Made by a program: the position numbers and the translations under genes
Assembly (NCBI GenBank): GCA_041745535.1
Contig: JBGTIS010000099.1
Span: forward strand, 1-15,468
Reading direction: 5' to 3'
Length of the DNA stretch: 15,468 bases
From: JBGTIS01 sp041745535
GTDB taxonomy: Bacteria > Bacteroidota > Bacteroidia > Cytophagales > Cyclobacteriaceae
In this document: piece by piece, positions 1 to 7,496 of the stretch
Layout: each line of letters begins with the position of its first letter
Numbering within the stretch: the first letter of the stretch is position 1
Notes under the pieces: generated by a model
What the model saw: the letters and a program-made list of their open reading frames with translations, nothing else
Databases searched by the model: none
Told to the model about the DNA's origin: nothing

Positions 1-1320
1 CAGGGCTTTTCCGCTTTTCTTTCCTTTGCCTAAGTCCACTTCTCTAAAGCGCCCATCTTTGGTCATGGGAATACAACCGTGATACAGCAGGTTTCTGTTG
101 GTTACCTTGTACATGCTGCCTTTCTCAAAGAGCATCTGCGCGTGCTGTTGCAGCCTGCTGCTTTTCAGAAAAGAAGTCATGAGCCGTTTCACCAGTTCTT
201 TTTCTTCCCGGCTCAACGCATACGGGTCGTCCGGATTGATGGTGGGTAAAAAACTGTCTTTTAGTGGATATTCCTTCCCCTTGAGCTGTAGGGTGCCTTT
301 TTCCAGATTGATATTGTCCAGCAACAGGCGGTCGTCAAGTTGAAACTCAGGACGCCTGAGGATCAGTTGCCCTTCCAGTTTGAACTGTATAATAGAAATC
401 GCCTTGTGCATCAGCCGGTTGAGCCACTGCTCCGACTGGTTGAGCAGGTCATCGGGCGAAACTTTGGGGTCAAAAATAATGCTTTTGTCCGATTTGTAAT
501 GTTCTATGGCGAAAGAAGCCAGGGGAATGAGGTGAATGCCATAGCCTTTTTCCAGGGTATCGGTATTGCCATAGCGAAGCGAAAGCCGCAGTACATTGGC
601 CATACAGGCTTCCGAGCCACAGGCCGCCCCCATCCATACAATATCGTGGTTGCCCCACTGGAAATCTATGGAATGCAGCCGCTGCAATTCATCCATAATG
701 ATTTCCGCACCCGGACCGCGGTCATACACATCGCCAATGATATGGACTTTATGTATGGAAAGAATTTGTATGAACCTGGCAAACTCTTCTATCAGTTTAT
801 CGGCCTGGTCCAGGGCAATAATGCTGGACAACAGGTGGTCGTAATAATTGTTCTTCTCCCCCACCTCACGTTCCGCTACCAGTTCTAAAATAATATCGCT
901 GAAACCGGGCGGGAGCAAATTACGCAGCTTTCTGTTGGAATAGATAGACGCGAATTCCCGGGTAACCTGTATCAGATTTTTGAGCGTTTTCTTATAGAAT
1001 GTCTCCAGCGCAGGATGCTGTTGCCGGATCAGCTCCAGTTTTTCGGCAGGATAGTAAATGATAGAAGCCAGCTGATTAATTTCCCGTTCCGAAAGTTCAT
1101 CGGCAAACAGTTCTTTAATCTTTTGCTTGATAATGCCCGAACCATTCCGCATCAGGTGCTGAAATGCCTCGAACTCACCGTGCACGTCGCTCAGAAAAAT
1201 TTCAGGGCCTTTGGTCAGGCTCATGATAGAGCTTAGCATCACAATTTCCTTGGAGGCTTCTAACCGGTTCGGATAGTTTTTTGACAGTAGTCGCAGGTAT
1301 TTAAGCTGATAGTTTTCCAT
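1..1320 (-). CDS. fbp: Fructose-1,6-bisphosphatase class III, N-terminal two thirds (runs off left edge)
   Basis: The minus-strand frame is open from an ATG at 1320 down to base 1, giving 440 residues without a stop; the family is usually about 640-670 residues, so the C-terminus lies outside the window. It hydrolyses fructose-1,6-bisphosphate to fructose-6-phosphate in gluconeogenesis, in the cytoplasm. Metallophosphoesterase motifs are readable in order: SDVHGE near residue 44, GDVYDRG near 195 and GNHD near 222, which supply the metal ligands. The stretch LYHGCIPM with downstream KDGRFREVD near the left edge is also characteristic of this class. The start MENYQLKYLRLLSKNYPN matches the usual N-terminus of the family. 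It appears to be transcribed alone; a candidate promoter element lies just upstream. Class assignment is secure; only the missing end is unknown. Confidence 0.95.
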   Translation of the reverse strand, partial: MENYQLKYLRLLSKNYPNRLEASKEIVMLSSIMSLTKGPEIFLSDVHGEFEAFQHLMRNGSGIIKQKIKELFADELSEREINQLASIIYYPAEKLELIRQQHPALETFYKKTLKNLIQVTREFASIYSNRKLRNLLPPGFSDIILELVAEREVGEKNNYYDHLLSSIIALDQADKLIEEFARFIQILSIHKVHIIGDVYDRGPGAEIIMDELQRLHSIDFQWGNHDIVWMGAACGSEACMANVLRLSLRYGNTDTLEKGYGIHLIPLASFAIEHYKSDKSIIFDPKVSPDDLLNQSEQWLNRLMHKAISIIQFKLEGQLILRRPEFQLDDRLLLDNINLEKGTLQLKGKEYPLKDSFLPTINPDDPYALSREEKELVKRLMTSFLKSSRLQQHAQMLFEKGSMYKVTNRNLLYHGCIPMTKDGRFREVDLGKGKKSGKAL

Positions 1321-1667
1321 GTTTAATAGGCTTTCCAGGTCACCAGTCAAACTTACATAAATTCAGTATATTTTGCGTATTACCATTGGAATTCCTGTTC
1401 GTTTAAATAATCCGTTCAGGCATTTAGCTGTTAGAAAAACCAGCTTCCGGCTGCGGAACAGGTGCATGATAAGCAGCCAATATGGTAACTTACAATGAAA
1501 AAGGTATATTTTATGCTATGGTCTTCTTATGTATACTTATTTAACCAGTGGGCGGTGCAGAACCTATTTCAGAATATTGGAAATAAATGAAGATTACGGA
1601 TATACATTTGTTGCCACCGATTTGAATTAATTAAGAAAAGCAGTAGATTAAGATAAAAAAGAAGATC
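1321..1667. other. Intergenic region between divergent fbp and the antitoxin gene
   Basis: This stretch of 347 bases lies between two divergently transcribed genes and should hold both promoters. It contains no RNA gene or repeat that I recognise. A plus-strand open frame of 33 codons (1529-1630) has no recognisable product or ribosome binding site and is probably chance. Just upstream of the antitoxin, AATTAATT at 1625-1632 is a short palindrome that could be part of an autoregulatory operator, but nothing else supports that. Confidence 0.5.
1348..1355 (-). promoter_or_regulatory. Candidate Bacteroidota -7 promoter element for fbp
   Basis: Read on the minus strand the bases are TAAGTTTG, an exact match to the Bacteroidota consensus TAnnTTTG, 27 bases upstream of the fbp ATG. 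I found no clear TTG-type -33 element at the expected distance, so this is a one-motif match and may be chance. Confidence 0.3.
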
Positions 1668-1856
1668 ATGAAAAAATATAAAGTAATAGAAACCTTGGAT
1701 CATTTACCAGATGAATTTGATATAGAAGAATTAGTGGAAAGACTGCTATTTATAGAAAAAGTAGAAAAAGGATTGAAGGATTCTGAAGAAGGAAAAACCA
1801 TGAGTTTGCAAGAAGCCAAACAGAAGATGCAAAGCAAATGGCAAACATTGAAATAA
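1668..1856 (+). CDS. Antitoxin of a ParE/RelE-type toxin-antitoxin pair
   Basis: A small protein of 62 residues, acidic in its first half (MKKYKVIETLDHLPDEFDIE) and with a Lys/Gln-rich C-terminus. It resembles the short Bacteroidota antitoxins that precede ParE-type toxins: a conserved helical segment ELVERLLFIEKVEKGLKD and then a tail that would wrap the toxin. Such proteins neutralise the toxin and often repress their own promoter; no ribbon-helix-helix or other DNA-binding fold is obvious from the sequence. Its 3' end overlaps the toxin gene by 19 bases, which points to translational coupling and fixes it as the first gene of the pair. AAGAAG eight bases before the ATG may serve as a weak ribosome binding site. 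The assignment rests on gene order plus family resemblance. Confidence 0.8.
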   Translation: MKKYKVIETLDHLPDEFDIEELVERLLFIEKVEKGLKDSEEGKTMSLQEAKQKMQSKWQTLK

Positions 1857-2134
1857 CACTCACCGAAACGGCCTATCTGGATTTAGAAGACATAGAAAAT
1901 TACGTCAGTCAGAGTTCTGCCAGGATTGGCAGAGAATTTATCAACAAAATCTTTAAAAAGATTGATTTGCTTTATGAACATCCAAGAATAGGCAAGAAGG
2001 TTATGGAATTCAATGATGACAGGATTAGAGAATTGCTCCAAGGCAAGTACAGGATTGTCTATCGGATAGTCAGTGTGGAATTGATTGAAGTGCTAAGAAT
2101 CATTCATGGATCAAGAATGATGGATTTGGAATGA
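1838..2134 (+). CDS. ParE/RelE-family toxin
   Basis: A protein of 98 residues with the ParE/RelE fold signature. An N-terminal strand ITLTETAYLDLEDIENYV leads into a helix pair carrying FINKIFKKIDLLYEHPRIGKKV, then RELLQGKYRIVYRI and a final strand VELIEVLRIIHGSRMM. The YRIVYRI core and the HGSR end are typical of the ParE branch. ParE proteins poison DNA gyrase, whereas RelE proteins cleave mRNA on the ribosome; which activity applies here cannot be decided from sequence alone. The start at 1838 lies inside the antitoxin gene, giving a full-length family member. The pair stands alone between housekeeping genes, as solitary chromosomal toxin-antitoxin modules often do. All segments are intact, so it is probably functional. 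Confidence 0.87.
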   Translation: MANIEITLTETAYLDLEDIENYVSQSSARIGREFINKIFKKIDLLYEHPRIGKKVMEFNDDRIRELLQGKYRIVYRIVSVELIEVLRIIHGSRMMDLE

Positions 2135-2165
2135 TAAAACACACTGCTAACATCGAGCAAGCATC

Positions 2166-2209
2166 CCGCAGTGGAACTGACCGCAGTGGACTGACCGCAG
2201 TGGAACTGA
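2166..2209 (+). repeat. Three-copy 15-bp tandem repeat
   Basis: The unit CCGCAGTGGAACTGA occurs at 2166-2180, again at 2181-2194 with one A missing, and again at 2195-2209. It lies between the toxin gene and the propeller lipoprotein gene and is non-coding. No function can be read from it. Confidence 0.85.
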
Positions 2210-2337
2210 CAGTTGGTAAATGAGTAAAATGGAACATAACTTATACAATTTGGAATAGTACCAGCCTGAAAAAAAAGTAATTCTAAGTCCGTCGCATTAC
2301 CTGCTCTAGTCCGTTAATACCCAATTAAAACAGCCAA

Positions 2338-3411
2338 ATGAAAACTATATTTTTAAGTCTTGCCGTTGTATGCACATTTGCCTGCACGCCGGATGAAATG
2401 GTGGACACTCCAACAGGCAATTGGAAAAAAAGCGATGCCAATCCTGTACTGGAAAAAGGGGAACCGTATGGATTTGATTTTTACGCGATCAGTGATGGTT
2501 GGGTTATACCGCATCAGGGAATATACAAAATGTGGTATACCGGTGGCGGAGCAGTGTATCCGGATACCATCCTGCATTCCAGTATTGGCTATGCCACCTC
2601 TGCCGATGGAATCCACTGGACAAAATATGCCGATTACCCGGTGCTGGATGTAAGCCTTAACGCATGGGATAGTTTAGGGGTAGAAACCGTAACTGTGCTG
2701 ATAGATTCACTGGCCCCTGCGCAGTCAAGATACAAATTGTGGTATGCCGGGCAGACTTATAATGACTACAGGTATGAAATTGGGTATGCCTATTCGGAGG
2801 ATGGTATACACTGGACCAAACATCCGGAGCCGGTAGTGCAGGTAGGAGAACAAGCCACGTGGGATAATTGTTTTTTAGAAGGCCCCAGCGTACTAAAAGA
2901 TGGTGATACTTATAAAATGTGGTATGCCGCCTACGATTGTGAAGTAAATGGTCAGTCCACTGATGGTAAGGTTAATATTGGCTATGCCACTTCCACCGAT
3001 GGGATCATCTGGACAAAACATGCTGGCAATCCTGTTTTAACTACAAGCCCTGCCGCATGGGATGCCGTATTTGTGCAGGATCCGCATGTAGTTGCATACA
3101 ATGGCATGTACCACCTGTGGTATGGCGGGGTGGATGTGGAAGATAATTACCAGCAGCAGACCGGCTATGCCTATTCAGAAGATGGAATCCACTGGACAAA
3201 ATCTTCCAATAATCCCGTATTGAAAAGGGGCAACTCTGGCAGCTGGGATGCCAATACCGCTTCCTTTCCATCTGTAATTATTGAGCGTGAGCAATTAAAA
3301 CTCTGGTATACCGGAAAAGATGTGGACCCATTACCGGAATGGCCTGCCCCTTATTACTGGGAAATAGGATACGCGGAAAAAACATTGATAAGCTCATCCA
3401 TCTTGGATTGA
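2338..3411 (+). CDS. Lipoprotein with five-bladed beta-propeller, glycosidase-like
   Basis: The 357-residue product starts with a lipoprotein signal (MKTIFLSLAVVCTFAC, lipidated Cys at 16), so it should be anchored to a membrane on the periplasmic or outer face. The rest consists of near-identical blades. YKMWYTGG-type strands occur at residues 63, 132, 192, 258 and 320, each followed by IGYA, and in the first four copies by a turn of the form S-x-D-G-I-x-W-T-K (about 88, 153, 219 and 280). This layout occurs in the GH43/GH32/GH130-like five-bladed propellers that bind or cleave glycans. The turns resemble Asp-boxes. I cannot assign a catalytic triad or a substrate, and no SusC/SusD pair or other carbohydrate gene lies next to it. 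It may therefore be a glycan-binding protein or a glycosidase. The fold is clear and the activity is inferred. Confidence 0.8.
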   Translation: MKTIFLSLAVVCTFACTPDEMVDTPTGNWKKSDANPVLEKGEPYGFDFYAISDGWVIPHQGIYKMWYTGGGAVYPDTILHSSIGYATSADGIHWTKYADYPVLDVSLNAWDSLGVETVTVLIDSLAPAQSRYKLWYAGQTYNDYRYEIGYAYSEDGIHWTKHPEPVVQVGEQATWDNCFLEGPSVLKDGDTYKMWYAAYDCEVNGQSTDGKVNIGYATSTDGIIWTKHAGNPVLTTSPAAWDAVFVQDPHVVAYNGMYHLWYGGVDVEDNYQQQTGYAYSEDGIHWTKSSNNPVLKRGNSGSWDANTASFPSVIIEREQLKLWYTGKDVDPLPEWPAPYYWEIGYAEKTLISSSILD

Positions 3412-3544
3412 CAAACGCCGGTAATTTCATGTGCCGCCAAAACTGACATAATCGTTAGGTTACATTTTACCTTTCGGTTTGGGGATAGATAGCAGCGTTA
3501 TTTCGCTTTTGATCTGCCAGTATGCCGACCAATTGCCCATAGAA

Positions 3545-3571
3545 TTCTGACAATTTTTCACCTTGTCAGGA
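3545..3571. promoter_or_regulatory. Inverted repeat upstream of groES, candidate heat-shock operator
   Basis: TTCTGACAA (3545-3553) and TTGTCAGGA (3563-3571) form arms that pair at 8 of 9 positions across a 9-base spacer, the same geometry as the HrcA-bound CIRCE element but with a different sequence. The half-site TGACA recurs in the same gap near 3437 and in TTGACA at 3611-3616. It lies about 120 bases before the groES ATG. An operator role is inferred from position and symmetry. Confidence 0.45.
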
Positions 3572-3690
3572 AAAATTTAATCGAGTGATCTGCCATTTTA
3601 TCTAAACAAGTTGACAAAATTGCCTAATATTGGAGTGGCATTTCTATTGCCGGGTAATTAAAAGCTATTAATTCGTTAATCTATAACATT

Positions 3691-3987
3691 ATGACAACAG
3701 AAACTTTAGAAAAAACTTTAAACATTAAACCACTTGCCGACAGAATCGTAATTGAGCCTGCCGCCGCGGAAGAAAAAACTGCCTCTGGCCTTTTTATTCC
3801 TGACACCGCCAAAGAAAAACCGCAGAAAGGAAAAGTACTGGCCGTAGGAACTGGTAAAAAAGATGAGCCCATCACGGTAAAACCCGGCGATATGGTGCTT
3901 TATGGAAAATACACTGGCACTGAAATTACCATTGAAGGAAAAGAATATCTGATTATGCGGGAATCGGATATTTACGCGATTATTTAA
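3691..3987 (+). CDS. groES: Co-chaperonin GroES
   Basis: A 98-residue Cpn10 protein that caps the GroEL cavity during ATP-driven folding in the cytoplasm. After a short extra N-terminus (MTTETLEKTLN) comes the family opening IKPLADRIVIEP, then the mobile loop region EEKTASGLFIPDTAKEKP that contacts GroEL, followed by GKVLAVGTG, VKPGDMVLYGKYTGTEI and the ending YLIMRESDIYAII. All are typical of bacterial GroES. It is the first gene of an operon with groL, 30 bases upstream of it. The gap of about 280 bases upstream carries the inverted repeat noted at 3545-3571, a plausible stress-control site. No strong Shine-Dalgarno sequence precedes the ATG, as is normal for this phylum. Confidence 0.97.
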   Translation: MTTETLEKTLNIKPLADRIVIEPAAAEEKTASGLFIPDTAKEKPQKGKVLAVGTGKKDEPITVKPGDMVLYGKYTGTEITIEGKEYLIMRESDIYAII

Positions 3988-4017
3988 TATTGATTTAAAC
4001 AGATAACTTATAAAATT

Positions 4018-5643
4018 ATGACAAAGGATATTACCTTTAGCGTTAAGTCTAGAGAAGCCCTGAAAAAAGGAGTAGACATACTGGCAGACGCGGTTAAAGT
4101 AACGTTAGGACCGAAAGGCCGCAATGTTATTTTAAGCAAAAAATTCGGTGCGCCTGTCATTACCAAAGATGGTGTAACCGTAGCGAAAGAAATTGAATTA
4201 TCAGATCCCATTGCCAATATGGGCGCCCAGATGCTGAAAGAAGTAGCTTCCAAAACTTCCGACATCGCGGGTGATGGTACTACCACCGCAACTGTATTAG
4301 CGCAGGCAATTGTAAAAAACGGACTTAAAAACGTGGCTGCCGGTGCCAATCCGATGGACCTGAAACGCGGTATCGACAAAGCCGTACTGGCCGTGGTAAA
4401 AGCCTTGAAAGAGCAGGCACAAACTGTGGGTGACGACTACAGTAAAATTGAGCAGGTAGCTACCATTTCAGCCAACAGTGATAAGGAAATTGGTAAACTG
4501 ATTGCCGACGCAATGGCAAAGGTTAAAAAAGAAGGCGTAATTACCGTAGAGGAAGCCAAAGGCACCGAAACCTATGTAGACCTGGTAGAAGGTATGCAAT
4601 TCGACCGCGGCTATCTTTCCCCTTATTTTGTTACCGATACCGAAAAAATGATCGCGGAACTGGAAAATCCGTATATCCTGATCTTTGACAAGAAGATCTC
4701 TACCATGAAAGATCTGCTGCCTATTTTGGAAAAAGTAGCACAAACCGGCAAGCCTTTGCTTATTATTTCTGAAGAAGTAGAAGGTGAAGCACTGGCTACA
4801 CTGGTGGTGAACAAACTGAGAGGCGCCCTTCGGGTAGCTGCTGTAAAAGCTCCAGGCTTTGGCGACAGAAGAAAAGCCATGCTGGAAGATATAGCCGTAC
4901 TCACCGGTGGTACCCTTATTTCCGAAGAGCAGGGTTACAAACTTGAAAACACCGATCTTTCTCATCTGGGGACTACCGAAAAAATCACCATCGACAAAGA
5001 CAATACGGTTATTGTAAATGGCGCTGGCGAAAAAGAGTTGATTACGGGCCGTGTCAATCAGATCAAGGCGCAGATGGAAGCCTCTACCTCTGATTATGAC
5101 AAAGAAAAATTACAGGAAAGGCTGGCCAAATTGTCAGGTGGCGTAGCCGTATTGTATGTGGGTGCGGCTACAGAAGTAGAGATGAAAGAGAAAAAAGACA
5201 GAATGGATGATGCCCTGCATGCAACCAGAGCGGCTGTTGAAGAAGGTATTGTACCGGGCGGCGGTGTAGCTTACTTACGAGCCATGACCGGACTGGATGG
5301 CATCCAAACCCTGAATGAGGATGAGCGAACAGGTGTTGAAATCATCAGAAAAGCACTGGAAGCGCCCTTATTCCAGATTGCCGTGAATGGCGGAAACGAA
5401 GGTTCAGTGGTTGTGAATAAGGTAAAAGAAGGTAAAGACGACTGGGGCTTTAACGCAGCCAACGACACCTACGAAAACTTATATCAGGCAGGCGTAATTG
5501 ATCCTACCAAAGTAGCCCGCGTGGCGCTTGAAAACGCGGCTTCTATTGCCAGCATGATTCTGACTACCGAAGCTGTGCTTTCGGAACAAAAGGAGAAAAA
5601 GCCAGAAGGTGGCGGTGGCCACCACCATGATATGGATTATTAA
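4018..5643 (+). CDS. groL: Chaperonin GroEL with His-rich C-terminal tail
   Basis: A complete 541-residue GroEL, the double-ring ATP-dependent folding machine. Hallmarks are VTLGPKGRNV near residue 28, the nucleotide site GDGTTT near 85-90, ATISANSD, apical-domain segments such as GYLSPYFVT, APGFGDRRKAMLEDIA, and the equatorial DDALHATRAAVEEG starting at Asp397-Asp398. The equatorial C-terminal part also has NAANDTYENL and DPTKVARVALENA. The tail is unusual: instead of the Gly-Gly-Met repeats found in most bacterial GroELs it ends GGGGHHHDMDY, with no GGM repeat and three consecutive histidines. Mycobacterial Cpn60.1 also has a His-rich tail, as an independent case. It is co-transcribed with groES and closed by the terminator at 5662-5690. 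Whether this is the main or a second GroEL of the organism cannot be seen here. Confidence 0.97.
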   Translation: MTKDITFSVKSREALKKGVDILADAVKVTLGPKGRNVILSKKFGAPVITKDGVTVAKEIELSDPIANMGAQMLKEVASKTSDIAGDGTTTATVLAQAIVKNGLKNVAAGANPMDLKRGIDKAVLAVVKALKEQAQTVGDDYSKIEQVATISANSDKEIGKLIADAMAKVKKEGVITVEEAKGTETYVDLVEGMQFDRGYLSPYFVTDTEKMIAELENPYILIFDKKISTMKDLLPILEKVAQTGKPLLIISEEVEGEALATLVVNKLRGALRVAAVKAPGFGDRRKAMLEDIAVLTGGTLISEEQGYKLENTDLSHLGTTEKITIDKDNTVIVNGAGEKELITGRVNQIKAQMEASTSDYDKEKLQERLAKLSGGVAVLYVGAATEVEMKEKKDRMDDALHATRAAVEEGIVPGGGVAYLRAMTGLDGIQTLNEDERTGVEIIRKALEAPLFQIAVNGGNEGSVVVNKVKEGKDDWGFNAANDTYENLYQAGVIDPTKVARVALENAASIASMILTTEAVLSEQKEKKPEGGGGHHHDMDY

Positions 5644-5661
5644 TATCAGTTTTGATAACAG

Positions 5662-5690
5662 AAAAAGCCCGATTAATCACCGGGCTTTTT
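5662..5690. terminator. Bidirectional rho-independent terminator between groL and the GMC gene
   Basis: AAAAAGCCCG (5662-5671) and CGGGCTTTTT (5681-5690) are perfect 10-base inverted repeats around a 9-base loop, with further T residues after the right arm. The A-run on the left gives a T-run on the minus strand, so it can stop both groL and the converging GMC oxidoreductase transcript. Confidence 0.92.
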
Positions 5691-5715
5691 TTATTTTAGA
5701 TGGCGCTGCCAATGG

Positions 5716-7413
5716 TCAGGTAATATTTCCTTTTTTCATTTCATTTACCGCGTAATCGCAGGCCCGAGCCGTAAGGGCCATATAGGTTAATGATGGATTC
5801 TGACAGGCGGCTGACGTCATACAGGAACCGTCGGTAATAAATACATTGGGTACGTCGTGCATCTGGTTCCATTTATTCAGCACAGAAGTTTTAGGATCGC
5901 GGCCCATTCTGGCCGTACCCATTTCATGAATGCCCTGCCCTGGCGTGGAGTGATTGTCGTAAGTCTTTACATTTTTCAATCCGGCAGCCTCCAGCATTTC
6001 AGCAGCATCGTTCATCATATCCTGGCGCATGGCCATTTCATTTTCCTTGAAAGAGCAATCAATTTTCAAGGTGCGCTGTCCCCATTTATCTTTTTTCTCG
6101 GTAGTCAGCGTGGCTTTGTTCTCATAATAGGGCAAACATTCCCCAAAGCCGGTGAGTCCCATTTGCCACGGTCCAGGTTTGGTAATCTCATTTTTAAAGT
6201 CGGCACCAAACCCTAATTCCGCGATGCCCCGCTGCCAGCTGGTACGACTGCCCCGGCCCTGGTAGCCAAATCCACGCAGATAATCGCGCTTGTCGTTCCC
6301 TATGTTCCTGTACCGGGGAATATAAATACCATTGGCCCGTTGGCCTGAATAGTAAGAATCGTCAAATCCTTCCATGGTGCCGGAGGCCCCTAATTTAAAA
6401 TGATGGTCCATCAGGTTATGCCCTACCTGTTCGCTGTCATTGCCCAGTCCGTTAGGGAAACGGTCGGAGGTGGAATTCAGCAGAATAAACGTAGTTCCTA
6501 AAGTAGAGGCATTCAGGAATATTATTTTTGCATAAAATTCAATGGTTTCATCCGTTTCCGCATCAATTACCTTCACCCCGGTGGCTTTGCCTTTGTCTTT
6601 ATTATACAGTACAGAGTTTACGATTGAATAAGGGCGAAGCGTTAAATTTCCGGTGGCTTTTGCTGCGGGCAAAGTAGCAGAGTTGCTGCTGAAATAAGCG
6701 CCAAACGGACACCCCCGGCTACACAGGTTCCGGTACTGGCATTTGGTTCTGCCATGGTGTGCCTGGGTTAAGTTTGCCACCCGGCCAATGGTCATTCTTC
6801 GGTTCTTAAAATTAGATTCAATCCCTTTTTTCACTTCCTTTTCCACACAATTCATTTCCATAGGAGGCAGGAATTGCCCATCGGGTAAAGTGGGTATACC
6901 TTCTTTCTGCCCGCTGATGCCCGCGAACTTCTCCACATAATCGTACCAGGGTGCCAGTTCCTTATACCGGATGGGCCAGTCAGCGGCAATACCATCTTTT
7001 AAATTAGCTTCAAAATCCAAATCGCTCAATCGGTACGATTGGCGGCCCCACATCAGCGACCGGCCTCCTACATGATAGCCCCGGTACCAATCGAAGCGTT
7101 GCACTTCCACATAAGGGTTTTCCAGGTCATTTACCCAGAAACCTTCGTTAAATTCTGAATAAGGATAATCGCGCTTTTGTACCGGATGCGTACTTTTTTG
7201 TTTCTCGGTGATTCTGCCGCGGTGTTTAAAATCCCAGGGGTTTTTGGTGGCGGTAGGGTAATTAGGGTGTTCAATATTTTTGCCACGCTCCAGCAGCAGC
7301 ACCTTCAAACCTTTCTCTGTTAATTCCTTGGCTGCCCATCCTCCGCTAATGCCGGAACCTACCACAATGGCATCAAAGGTGTTTTCTTCCTTTGCCTTTA
7401 TATTTAAATTCAT
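5716..7413 (-). CDS. GMC-family FAD-dependent dehydrogenase (gluconate/glucose dehydrogenase large-subunit type)
   Basis: A 565-residue GMC oxidoreductase. The FAD site VVGSGISGGWAA is at about residues 17-28, with the ribose-binding Glu42 in LLLERG. The C-terminal catalytic block has GIHEMGTARMG (His496) and CQNPSLTYMALT (Asn539), the usual His/Asn pair. Three cysteines at 225, 231 and 235 are spaced C-x5-C-x3-C, which, as I recall it, is the spacing of the 3Fe-4S ligands in Burkholderia FAD-glucose dehydrogenase, so an iron-sulfur centre is likely. There is no signal peptide, which fits export by hitch-hiking on the Tat signal of the small subunit encoded 83 bases upstream. The expected reaction is oxidation of a sugar or polyol in the periplasm with electrons passed to a cytochrome; the true substrate is unknown and no cytochrome gene is adjacent. 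Confidence 0.9.
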   Translation of the reverse strand: MNLNIKAKEENTFDAIVVGSGISGGWAAKELTEKGLKVLLLERGKNIEHPNYPTATKNPWDFKHRGRITEKQKSTHPVQKRDYPYSEFNEGFWVNDLENPYVEVQRFDWYRGYHVGGRSLMWGRQSYRLSDLDFEANLKDGIAADWPIRYKELAPWYDYVEKFAGISGQKEGIPTLPDGQFLPPMEMNCVEKEVKKGIESNFKNRRMTIGRVANLTQAHHGRTKCQYRNLCSRGCPFGAYFSSNSATLPAAKATGNLTLRPYSIVNSVLYNKDKGKATGVKVIDAETDETIEFYAKIIFLNASTLGTTFILLNSTSDRFPNGLGNDSEQVGHNLMDHHFKLGASGTMEGFDDSYYSGQRANGIYIPRYRNIGNDKRDYLRGFGYQGRGSRTSWQRGIAELGFGADFKNEITKPGPWQMGLTGFGECLPYYENKATLTTEKKDKWGQRTLKIDCSFKENEMAMRQDMMNDAAEMLEAAGLKNVKTYDNHSTPGQGIHEMGTARMGRDPKTSVLNKWNQMHDVPNVFITDGSCMTSAACQNPSLTYMALTARACDYAVNEMKKGNIT

Positions 7414-7496
7414 AGGTTTTTAAGTAATTTAAATTAAAAAATCTTAATCTTTTCGTCCCATTCAATTGGGTGCGATTCCAAACCGGAATCAAAATG

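Noticed and set aside
1529..1630. Small plus-strand open frame of 33 codons upstream of the antitoxin
   Set aside because: It has no ribosome binding site, no recognisable product and lies in a promoter region; a frame this short is expected by chance.
3412..3690. CIRCE element (TTAGCACTC and GAGTGCTAA) upstream of groES
   Set aside because: Neither arm is present. The inverted repeat seen there has a different sequence and is reported separately.
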